From the NCBI GenBank assembly GCA_964580235.1, contig CAZOJY010000153.1, positions 1-6,691 of the forward strand: a stretch of DNA of 6,691 nucleotides. Direction: 5' to 3'. Shown one piece after another: positions 1-5,397 of this stretch. Source of the DNA: G020348385 sp964580235. Lineage in GTDB: Bacteria; Acidobacteriota; Aminicenantia; Aminicenantales; Aminicenantaceae. How positions within the stretch are numbered: the first letter of the stretch is position 1; every line of letters begins with the position of its first letter. The notes beneath the pieces were generated by a model. That model was not told the origin of the DNA, searched no databases, and saw only the letters and a list, made by a program, of their open reading frames with translations. Made by a program: the position numbers and the translations under genes.

Positions 1-1215
1 CAAGAAAAAAAGAAAAATAACCGCAGAAAGAACAACGGGAAAAGCGAGATAAAAATAATTTTTTATTTTCTGCTTTTGCTTGAGAAAATAATAAATAAAT
101 AAAAGGCCACATCCGGCTGAAATGACCAAATATTTCAGCCCCAGCCAGGGTAAAATCCCAAGTCCTACCCCTGCCGACGCCAAACGAAACGCGCTCTCAT
201 TCTTGTGGGTCATAAGAATATAAACAATAGATATCGCAATGAGCGCGGCGGCTACTTCGGGATAAATCTGGTAGGAATAGAACAGGAGAGGCGTCGAAAA
301 GCTAAAAAGTCCCCATACGATAAGAGATATTCTGCGGTTTTTTAACAAAGTATCAACAACGAGATAGAACATTCCACTCAAGGCGGCTGCAAAAAGACAC
401 AAAAAAAGCCTGATAGTCAGTATCAGAATGACTGTTTCAGACATTGGGTTACTTAAAACGGATGCCGATATTCTGGCAATTCTTGTTCCTACCACGTAAG
501 CAGGCAAAAGCAGAGCAGAAAATCCAGGCATGTGTCTTGAGTATTGGAACCGGGAACCTTTTTTGCCAGTCTTTGTATGAGAATCCAGGCGCCCCGGATA
601 AAATTTCAGATAATCCTTATTCTGGTAGTTGTTCCAAAGATTGACATCCCCATCGGATACTAGGCTTTTTGTGATCAGCAGATAATGGGGTTCATCTCCT
701 GTGATCGGATAAGGAGCAAACAAGACTCCAGAAGCTGCCAGGATATAAACGATCCCTGCAAATGTAAAACAGAGAAGGGCAATTTTCGAACGGCTTAGCT
801 TCGGCAAGATCTCGATTTTCCGGCGATTTGAGCGGGTGAGAAAATACAGATGGAGATAAACGAAACCAAAAATCGAGACGATCCATACAGTAGGGCTGAT
901 ATCTTTAAGATAGACAAATTCCTGGACGAATACCAAAACAAGAGAAAAAAAGGGAGCAAAAGAAAGAATGGTAAAACGCTTAACTTCCTGAGCGTCCACA
1001 TCCAACCAAGAGGCTATTTTGTAAGAATAAAACTTCAAAAGAGAACCGAAGATTCCCCCTAATCCTGCCGTTAAAAGCAGAAAAAACAGAAAAAAAGTAA
1101 CGGTTGGAGAGAGTCTTGAATTCAGTGGACTGTGAGCGATTCTATACGCAATAAATGAAGAGACAGCCATGATTTCGAGAATAAAAAGAAGAGCCTCTCT
1201 TCTGATTCTGAGCAT
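1..1215 (-). CDS. GT-C-like multi-pass membrane glycosyltransferase (ArnT/PMT-like), 3' end beyond window
   Basis: This is an open minus-strand frame of 405 codons with no stop before the left edge, so the C-terminus is missing. The protein is very hydrophobic, with membrane segments at about residues 6-25, 40-62, 80-103, 106-126, 145-166, 258-290, 293-315, 320-337, 346-380 and 386-405. After the fourth or fifth segment comes a polar loop (about 169-225) that begins with GDEPHY (173-178). An acidic pair in the first large external loop is the catalytic hallmark of GT-C glycosyltransferases (GT39/GT83 type), which transfer sugars from polyprenyl-phosphate donors. RHMPGF (227-232), YPEVAAAL near 318-325 and the LPWLGLKY stretch near 355 also resemble members of this group. 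The ATG at 1215 is the first possible start after an in-frame TAG at 1240-1242; no Shine-Dalgarno is visible, so initiation may be leaderless. The gene is divergent from the methyltransferase. Family membership is inferred from motif and topology; donor and acceptor are unknown. Confidence 0.72.
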   Translation of the reverse strand, partial: MLRIRREALLFILEIMAVSSFIAYRIAHSPLNSRLSPTVTFFLFFLLLTAGLGGIFGSLLKFYSYKIASWLDVDAQEVKRFTILSFAPFFSLVLVFVQEFVYLKDISPTVWIVSIFGFVYLHLYFLTRSNRRKIEILPKLSRSKIALLCFTFAGIVYILAASGVLFAPYPITGDEPHYLLITKSLVSDGDVNLWNNYQNKDYLKFYPGRLDSHTKTGKKGSRFQYSRHMPGFSALLLPAYVVGTRIARISASVLSNPMSETVILILTIRLFLCLFAAALSGMFYLVVDTLLKNRRISLIVWGLFSFSTPLLFYSYQIYPEVAAALIAISIVYILMTHKNESAFRLASAGVGLGILPWLGLKYLVISAGCGLLFIYYFLKQKQKIKNYFYLAFPVVLSAVIFLFFL

Positions 1216-1227
1216 TATTATGGAGCC

Positions 1228-1233
1228 ATTATA
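1228..1233 (-). promoter_or_regulatory. Possible -10 box for the leftward membrane protein gene
   Basis: The minus strand reads TATAAT here, a perfect sigma-70-type -10 hexamer, only 12 bases before the ATG at 1215. A start site about 7 bases downstream would leave a leader of roughly 6 bases, which agrees with the absence of a Shine-Dalgarno sequence. No good -35 element is seen at 16-18 bp spacing (candidates are ACGTTT- or GACGTT-like), so the call rests on the hexamer and its position. Confidence 0.35.
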
Positions 1234-1256
1234 CCTGAACTATTCATAAAAAACGT

Positions 1257-1319
1257 CCCTGCATTTTATTATTCCAGCAATATCCGGATATTATCCTGAT
1301 ATTGTGAAAAATTACAGGG
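1257..1319. repeat. Nested imperfect inverted repeat with 14-bp central palindrome
   Basis: A perfect palindrome, AATATCCGGATATT, lies at 1279-1292. CAATATC (1278-1284) is also inverted relative to GATATTG (1298-1304), ATTTT (1263-1267) pairs with AAAAT (1308-1312), and CCCTG (1257-1261) pairs with CAGGG (1315-1319). GATATT occurs twice in direct orientation (1287 and 1298), 11 bp apart, about one helical turn. The arrangement suits binding of a dimeric regulator or a cruciform. It has no following T-run on either strand, so it does not look like an intrinsic terminator. No specific regulator family is recognised. Confidence 0.45.
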
Positions 1320-1394
1320 GCGGGCTGGCTCGTGAATAATCCAGGTATTGTAAACCCGGGAAAAAGGTCCCTGCTCTATATCTTGGAAAATTGG

Positions 1395-1423
1395 TTGTTC
1401 TGTTACTTAGAATTGAATATAAT
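1395..1423 (+). promoter_or_regulatory. Sigma-70-like promoter for methyltransferase/radical SAM pair
   Basis: TTGTTC (1395-1400) and a perfect TATAAT (1418-1423) are separated by exactly 17 bp. The -35 matches consensus at three of six positions (TTG) and the -10 at all six. The predicted transcript would start near 1430, giving a leader of about 26 bases to the ATG at 1456. Spacing, strand and position before a two-gene unit all agree. Confidence 0.5.
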
Positions 1424-1455
1424 GGAAAATCTTTTCCCATACGGACAGAGATAGA

Positions 1456-2250
1456 ATGACATTTTCAGAAGGATTTTCTGAAACAAGCTTGACCAGGAGT
1501 TGGGACCAAGCCGCACAAAAAATCAAATCCTATCATAAGGCGCATTCGACACGCATCTACTTTAATCAAGAAAAAAAAATAATAGAGACTTATTTTTCTC
1601 CGCTCGGAGGTAAAAAGTTTTTTAAAACAGACCTCTGGAATGAGGCAAAAAATACACAAATTCTTAAACACATCGTCGATGAAGGAGCCGAAGTTTTTGG
1701 AGTTGATATTTCTCCCCTTATCACCCGGCAAGCCCTTCAGTCTTTTAATCATAGCAAAAATCGCCCCAGTGTGATGACAGCAGACCTCCGCAACCTGCCT
1801 TATCGAGATAACACTTTCGACTGCATTTACTCAATGGGTACTGTCGAACATTTCCCTGACACCGAAAAGGCCATCCAGGAACTTTATCGCGTTCTCAAAC
1901 AAGGAGGAAAAGCCATCATCGGCGTTCCCAACAAGCATGACCTTTTTCTGAGACCTCTTATGGTCCTTATCATGCAAAAAATAGGTCTTTATTCTTTTGG
2001 ATACGAAAAATCGTATTCTAAAAAAGAACTTCGAGGCATGCTCGAAAGAGCGAATTTTGATGTCGACTGTTATGCATCTCTCCTTTTTATGCCGGGAATC
2101 CTTAGAATTTTGGATATCTTTTTATTCCTGCATATGAGACCTTTGACAAAACTCAGCAAGATTTTACTGGCTCCGTTTGTTTTCCTGTATGATCGGTCCC
2201 GCTTTTTCAGACAAAAAGGCTATCTGATTGCTTGTGTAGCCAGGAAATAA
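1456..2250 (+). CDS. Class I SAM-dependent methyltransferase with atypical motif I
   Basis: This 264-residue protein looks like a Rossmann-fold methyltransferase of the Methyltransf_11 type, using S-adenosylmethionine to methylate an unknown acceptor. FGVDIS (81-86) is the strand-2 acidic motif that contacts the SAM ribose. TADLRNLPYRDNTFDCIYS (108-126) followed by GTVEHF (128-133) matches the motif II region, and LKQGGKAIIGVPN (147-159) matches the post-II strand. The position expected for the glycine-rich D/ExGxGxG loop instead reads KTDLWNEA (57-64), so SAM binding may be altered or the protein may belong to a divergent subfamily. The region 208-245 is strongly hydrophobic, suggesting membrane contact or a lipid-linked substrate. 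The ATG at 1456 has only a weak GGACAGAG-like upstream sequence. The radical SAM gene follows after 5 bp, almost certainly in the same transcript. Confidence 0.85.
   Translation: MTFSEGFSETSLTRSWDQAAQKIKSYHKAHSTRIYFNQEKKIIETYFSPLGGKKFFKTDLWNEAKNTQILKHIVDEGAEVFGVDISPLITRQALQSFNHSKNRPSVMTADLRNLPYRDNTFDCIYSMGTVEHFPDTEKAIQELYRVLKQGGKAIIGVPNKHDLFLRPLMVLIMQKIGLYSFGYEKSYSKKELRGMLERANFDVDCYASLLFMPGILRILDIFLFLHMRPLTKLSKILLAPFVFLYDRSRFFRQKGYLIACVARK
2242..2245 (+). promoter_or_regulatory. Ribosome binding site deciding the radical SAM start
   Basis: AGGA at 2242-2245 ends 10 bases before the ATG at 2256 and sits inside the last codons of the methyltransferase. It favours this ATG over an in-frame TTG at 2232, which would overlap the upstream gene and has no comparable site. 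The arrangement suggests translational coupling. Confidence 0.5.
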
Positions 2251-2255
2251 AAAAG

Positions 2256-3179
2256 ATGAGCAAGTTTTTCTCGTCCCTGTTGGCTCGATATCCCAATCGA
2301 AATATTTTGCTAAGCGAAGGATTAAACCAATTGTTTAGAATTTTGCATAACCCCAGAGTTTTCAAGTTGACCACGGCCGGCATCGAAACCAACAACACCT
2401 GTAATCTCCATTGTTCACACTGTCCGACACCTGGAGAAATGAAAAGGAAAAAAGGCCACATGAGTCTGGCTACGTTCAAGCAGATCATCGACTTGAATCC
2501 GGAATTGAAAAGGATCTATTTGACCAACTGGGGAGAACCATTGATCCATCCGGATATTGTGGAAATGATTGGTTATCCTCATTTTAAAGGTAAACACACA
2601 GCCATCACCACAAACGGAACAGCGTTGAACAAGGAGCTCAGCCGGGAACTCATCGAAAACGGCTTGGATCTGATAAAATTTTCAGTGGATGGAAACAAAG
2701 AGACTTACCAAAAAATCCGAGGATTTTCTTATGAGAAAGTGGAATCCAATATCTTGGAATTCCTCGATATCAGAAACATTCTGGGCAAAAAAACATGGAT
2801 AGAAGTCTCTATGCTCGTGTTCGAAGAGACCCAGGGAGAAATCGATAAATTCCTCAAAAAATGGGAACCTCTTGTCGACTTTGTGAACCTTCAGCCGAAA
2901 TTTTTCACCATCAAACGAAAAAAATATAAGCCCTGCCGAGATCTATGGCGTATCCTTGTCGTACTCTGGAATGGGGATGTGGTTCCCTGTTGTGCAGACT
3001 TTGAGGGCGTTTTAGCTCTCGGGGATGCGAAAAAAACCAACCTGCAGGAGATCTTTAAATGCCCGGCCATGATAGAGTTACGAGAGCAGCACCTCGAAAA
3101 GAAACTCCATGGCCTTTGTGCAAGCTGCTCGCCTTATTACGCAGATTATCACATATCGAACAAAAACTTATCTTTGTGA
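2256..3179 (+). CDS. Radical SAM/SPASM domain protein
   Basis: The 307-residue protein has the radical SAM cluster motif CNLHCSHC (CX3CX2C; cysteines 49, 53, 56), which binds a [4Fe-4S] cluster and cleaves SAM to the 5'-deoxyadenosyl radical. NWGEPL (91-96) corresponds to the GGE-type SAM-binding motif, and TTNGT (118-122) and KFSVDG (141-146) match later TIM-barrel strands. The C-terminus has a SPASM-like cysteine set: C227, C245, C246, C269, C288 and C291, with the GDVVPCC stretch typical of this domain, where auxiliary iron-sulfur clusters bind. SPASM enzymes include peptide maturases, sulfatase maturases and sugar or cofactor modifiers. No precursor peptide gene is seen nearby, and the neighbours suggest an envelope or glycan substrate, which is inference only. 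The gene forms a 5-bp-spaced pair with the methyltransferase and ends 15 bp from the opposing DUF3014 stop. Confidence 0.88.
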   Translation: MSKFFSSLLARYPNRNILLSEGLNQLFRILHNPRVFKLTTAGIETNNTCNLHCSHCPTPGEMKRKKGHMSLATFKQIIDLNPELKRIYLTNWGEPLIHPDIVEMIGYPHFKGKHTAITTNGTALNKELSRELIENGLDLIKFSVDGNKETYQKIRGFSYEKVESNILEFLDIRNILGKKTWIEVSMLVFEETQGEIDKFLKKWEPLVDFVNLQPKFFTIKRKKYKPCRDLWRILVVLWNGDVVPCCADFEGVLALGDAKKTNLQEIFKCPAMIELREQHLEKKLHGLCASCSPYYADYHISNKNLSL

Positions 3180-3194
3180 GGGAATGTTTGCCTT

Positions 3195-3971
3195 CTACTC
3201 CAAAAAGCCCAAGGATAAAGCCATTGTCCTCAGTTTCCCCTGGATTAGACGCATATTATCGGGTCCCATGCGCAAAAGATGTTTTTGGGCCGCACTCAAG
3301 TTCTCAAATTCAGGATTTGCCAACATATAGGTAACCACTTTTTTCTGCAGCTTGATATTCTCCTCAACCACGGGGACCTTTAGAAGTTCCATCACCGCTT
3401 TTTTCAATGTGTTGCCAAATTCTGTGTCAGGATATCCCAGATCTTTGTATGCCTCCTCGATGGCCGGAGTCAATTGTTTATACAGAGTCACGCATCCTTT
3501 GGGATCTAACGAAGCAAAAACTTCTGCCACAATGTCGTATCGTTTGTAGCATTCCGGGTTAAGTAAAAATTCCCCAGCCTCCTGGATAACCTCAAATTTG
3601 CCATCCGGTTTGAAAAAATCAATCTGTGGCCCCGGACTATGCCCATTGGCGATGTTATCCACGGCTGCTACAAACTTCCGGATCAAATCATCACTCAACA
3701 GCCACATGGCCAGCTTGGGGTGGGACGACAGCTTGCCCGCAAGGGTTCGAACCAGGTCATCGCTTTCATCCAAGCTCACATCCAGCGGTTCGACCTTTGC
3801 TTCTTCCAGCGGGGCCTTTTCTTCAAGCATTGGCTGCTCTTGAACGACCTGGGTTGTTTTTTCAGATTTTTGGGGTTTTGAATAAATAAAAAAGTAATAA
3901 ATGGCGGCGGCGGCCACGATCAACACAACAAATATGACTCCCGCTGTGATCACCTTTTTTTGTTCTTCCAT
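3195..3971 (-). CDS. DUF3014 family membrane-anchored protein
   Basis: The 258-residue protein has a short charged N-terminus (MEEQKK), one membrane segment at about 7-30, a Glu/Pro/Lys-rich linker (31-65) and a soluble, probably periplasmic domain (66-258). LLSDDLIRKFVAAVDNIA (91-108), followed by an acidic/proline stretch, is the characteristic sequence of the DUF3014 family as I recognise it; the family function is not known. The ATG at 3971 is preferred because AAGGGAG lies 8 bases upstream. An ATG eight codons earlier (3995) has AAAGGA at closer spacing and would add MFFKGEIN; it cannot be excluded. The gene lies 32 bp after the small ORF ending at 4004 and converges on the radical SAM gene. 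The single anchor suggests an inner-membrane protein facing outward. Confidence 0.8.
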   Translation of the reverse strand: MEEQKKVITAGVIFVVLIVAAAAIYYFFIYSKPQKSEKTTQVVQEQPMLEEKAPLEEAKVEPLDVSLDESDDLVRTLAGKLSSHPKLAMWLLSDDLIRKFVAAVDNIANGHSPGPQIDFFKPDGKFEVIQEAGEFLLNPECYKRYDIVAEVFASLDPKGCVTLYKQLTPAIEEAYKDLGYPDTEFGNTLKKAVMELLKVPVVEENIKLQKKVVTYMLANPEFENLSAAQKHLLRMGPDNMRLIQGKLRTMALSLGFLE

Positions 3972-4003
3972 ATTTATTTCTCCCTTAAAAAACATTCAAT
4001 CCT

Positions 4004-4246
4004 TTAATTTTTTTTTTCGATTTTGACAAAATTTTCAAAGCTGTCAAAGGGGAGTTCCTCCCCTTTCGAGTGGATATTCGACTTGTATATAAAAGCAAGA
4101 ACTGAAGAGAAGCAAAAAACGATAAGCGAAAAAATGATCGTGTGTTTCATCATTCTTCTGTATTTGTATGTATTATACGATTTTCCGCAGCCATAGTTCC
4201 AATAATAACATTTTCTCATGTTTTTTCTTGAAACTAGAATCGACAT
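4004..4246 (-). CDS. Small possible membrane peptide, start uncertain
   Basis: This is an open frame of up to 80 residues with candidate starts at 4246, 4219, 4153 and 4150. The C-terminal 49 residues, from MMKHTIIF onward, look like a genuine small membrane protein: positive charges (KYRRMMKH), one hydrophobic segment (about 36-53 of the full frame) and a polar acidic tail. The first 31 residues are rich in Tyr, Cys and Arg and look less convincing. The 4153/4150 starts have AGAAGA directly upstream and a TATAAT at 4172-4177, so translation may begin there; none of the starts has a strong Shine-Dalgarno. The frame ends in an A10 tract on the coding strand and stops 32 bp before the DUF3014 start, so the two may be co-transcribed. 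I do not recognise a family, and it may not be expressed. Confidence 0.35.
   Translation of the reverse strand: MSILVSRKNMRKCYYWNYGCGKSYNTYKYRRMMKHTIIFSLIVFCFSSVLAFIYKSNIHSKGEELPFDSFENFVKIEKKN
4172..4177 (-). promoter_or_regulatory. Possible -10 box before small ORF/DUF3014
   Basis: The minus strand reads TATAAT here. A TTGGAA (4197-4202) lies 19 bp upstream, matching the -35 consensus at four of six positions with slightly long spacing. A transcript would start near 4165, shortly before the ATGATG at 4153/4150, which would make that the start of the small peptide and provide an internal promoter for DUF3014. Confidence 0.3.
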
Positions 4247-4364
4247 TTTTGGATGGGATAAAAAGCGTACAAGAGTTCATCTAGGGTCCTGTTCCCTCTT
4301 GTTGCCGACAGAAGAAGGGATCTATGCTGCAAGATCAAGACTATCAGGGATTTGCGTTTCTTTT
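4247..4364. other. Gap of 118 bp without a supported gene
   Basis: This gap lies between the SH3 protein stop and the longest reading of the small ORF. The only structure seen is an imperfect hairpin at about 4293-4318 (CCCT/AGGG with a bulge, then CTT/AAG) without a T-run on either strand. A short plus-strand open frame crosses it but has no recognisable features. Confidence 0.4.
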
Positions 4365-5246
4365 CTACCAGATGGAAAGCTGACTCTGTGCTTTCACCTT
4401 TCTTGCCAGGTCCGAATATTCAAGGCCTGAATACAATACCACGAGAAATATTCTATCTTTTTCTCCATACAAACGGAGTTGAATTTCCGTTTCCGAATCC
4501 TGCCACAGAGAATTGAACTCACAATGACCTTGACTTACGGCCAATCCCCAGTTTGAACGATCATGTTGATATGCTTTGTTTTGCCATAGAGTTTTTTCGG
4601 CTTCAGGTTTTCCATATTTCTGAACCAAAATATCCTTTAATTTTTCATAATCGCGGACATGCTGATTCTTATTCTCGTGTTTGGCCAGAAAACTGTATTT
4701 TGCTTTGGCTAATTTGTTATCTGCGAACACATATCCTATCATGCAATCCATGTTTAAAATCTTCTGGGAATACTGAATAATATCCAAACCGCCCGAATTA
4801 TCCAGATGATTTGGACTCCCTTCAATCCTGACGACCTGCGACTTGTTCATCCCCCAATGCGTATTTCTGAAGTGTGTCTTTATCGCTGACCTGGTTCTGT
4901 CCTCTTCCCCTTCACGTTGGATCGTAGATTTTTTTGTCACCTCAAAGAGTTTTTCAACGAATGAGTCAAGGATATATCCCGATTTTATGCGTCCTGTTTT
5001 TTTTGAATTGAAATAGACATAGTTCCAATTTTTCCGGAATTTTCGTTCACTGCCAAGAGATACGAGCGTGCCCTTTTTCAAGGTCGCAACCACAGTGCTT
5101 TTTTTGTCTGGATCTAGATGGACATAAGCCCGATCAGCGATAATTTTTAATTTTCTGTTGAGGGAATGGAGCCAACCCGACTGGAGGCAAAATACAAACA
5201 AAAATAATACGGAACATACCAGATATCTTTTTTTTATTTCTTTCAA
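4365..5246 (-). CDS. Exported bacterial SH3-domain protein with C-terminal WGM-type domain
   Basis: The 293-residue protein begins with a basic stretch and a hydrophobic core (residues 8-22) that look like a signal peptide; no lipobox is evident. Residues about 34-97 resemble a bacterial SH3 domain, with the pattern of early strand, LKKGT turn and a WNYVYF...GRIKSGYI ending; such domains often bind peptidoglycan or cell-wall peptides. Residues about 125-285 form a second unit beginning FRNTHWGMNKSQVV, with YVFADNKLAKAKYSF and LKDILVQKYGKP later. I recognise this as a recurring uncharacterised domain in exported bacterial proteins but cannot assign a function. The start is TTG at 5246: there is no earlier ATG or GTG after an upstream in-frame stop, and AGGGGA lies 6 bases before it. 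The gene sits 129 bp downstream of the M48 protease stop, possibly in the same transcript. Confidence 0.75.
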   Translation of the reverse strand: MKEIKKRYLVCSVLFLFVFCLQSGWLHSLNRKLKIIADRAYVHLDPDKKSTVVATLKKGTLVSLGSERKFRKNWNYVYFNSKKTGRIKSGYILDSFVEKLFEVTKKSTIQREGEEDRTRSAIKTHFRNTHWGMNKSQVVRIEGSPNHLDNSGGLDIIQYSQKILNMDCMIGYVFADNKLAKAKYSFLAKHENKNQHVRDYEKLKDILVQKYGKPEAEKTLWQNKAYQHDRSNWGLAVSQGHCEFNSLWQDSETEIQLRLYGEKDRIFLVVLYSGLEYSDLARKVKAQSQLSIW

Positions 5247-5300
5247 ATACTTTCCCCTAAATATTTCCTTTCCGTCCTCAATAATAAGGACTCTGTCCCT

Positions 5301-5328
5301 TTGGCCTTTTTAAAGTCTAGAGTATTAT
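5301..5328 (+). promoter_or_regulatory. Promoter-like pair facing the M48 gene 3' end
   Basis: TTGGCC (5301-5306) and TATTAT (5323-5328) are separated by 16 bp on the plus strand, matching consensus at four and five of six positions. It would start transcription near 5335, just before a strong Shine-Dalgarno and a nine-codon ORF, antisense to the minus-strand genes. AT-rich intergenic DNA often shows such boxes by chance. Confidence 0.3.
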
Positions 5329-5349
5329 TATCGGTAACAAAGGAGGAAT

Positions 5350-5379
5350 ATGGCAATCCTCTTTAGGGGTGAAATTTAA
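5350..5379 (+). CDS. Possible nine-codon leader-like ORF
   Basis: ATG at 5350 opens a nine-residue frame, MAILFRGEI, ending in TAA at 5377-5379. It is preceded by AAAGGAGGA, one of the best Shine-Dalgarno matches in the window, although the spacing to ATG is short (about 3 bases from GGAGG). It lies downstream of the promoter-like pair at 5301-5328 and runs into the hairpin at 5365-5397. It may be chance; no peptide family is recognised. Confidence 0.2.
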   Translation: MAILFRGEI

Positions 5380-5397
5380 AAATATTTATTCACCCCT
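5365..5397. repeat. Nine-bp perfect inverted repeat over the M48 stop codon
   Basis: AGGGGTGAA (5365-5373) and TTCACCCCT (5389-5397) form a perfect 9-bp stem with a 15-base AT-rich loop that contains the protease stop codon. On the minus strand no T-run follows, so it is a poor intrinsic terminator for the protease, though it could protect the mRNA end. On the plus strand a small AGAG/CTCT stem and TTTTT (5411-5415) follow, so it could end an antisense transcript. Confidence 0.45.

Larger units (their letters stand above)
1216..1455. other. Divergent intergenic region with inverted repeats
   Basis: These 240 bp separate two divergent genes. No convincing gene is seen inside. The region holds a 14-bp palindrome (1279-1292), a longer set of nested inverted repeats (1257-1319), a TATAAT box facing left near 1228-1233 and a -35/-10 pair facing right (1395-1423). 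It is therefore best read as the shared regulatory region of the membrane glycosyltransferase-like gene and the methyltransferase/radical SAM pair. Confidence 0.6.

Noticed and set aside
2232..2255. In-frame TTG start for the radical SAM gene
   Set aside because: It overlaps the methyltransferase end and lacks an RBS, whereas the ATG at 2256 has AGGA at good spacing.
3059..3334. Plus-strand frames crossing the radical SAM/DUF3014 junction
   Set aside because: They overlap two well-supported genes in other frames and their products show no domain features.
3972..3995. Earlier ATG for the DUF3014 protein
   Set aside because: It is possible, but AAGGGAG is better placed for the ATG at 3971, and MEEQKK directly before the membrane segment is a typical N-terminus.
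4150..4230. C2H2 zinc-finger-like look of CGKSY...RRMMKH in the small ORF
   Set aside because: The cysteine spacing is wrong and only one His is present; the resemblance seems accidental.
4293..4318. Hairpin after the SH3 protein gene as a terminator
   Set aside because: The stem is bulged and no T-run follows on either strand.
5285..5302. Minus-strand AAGGGAC/GTCCTT hairpin as terminator of the protease gene
   Set aside because: The stem is short with a bulge and is followed only by ATTATTG, too weak to call.
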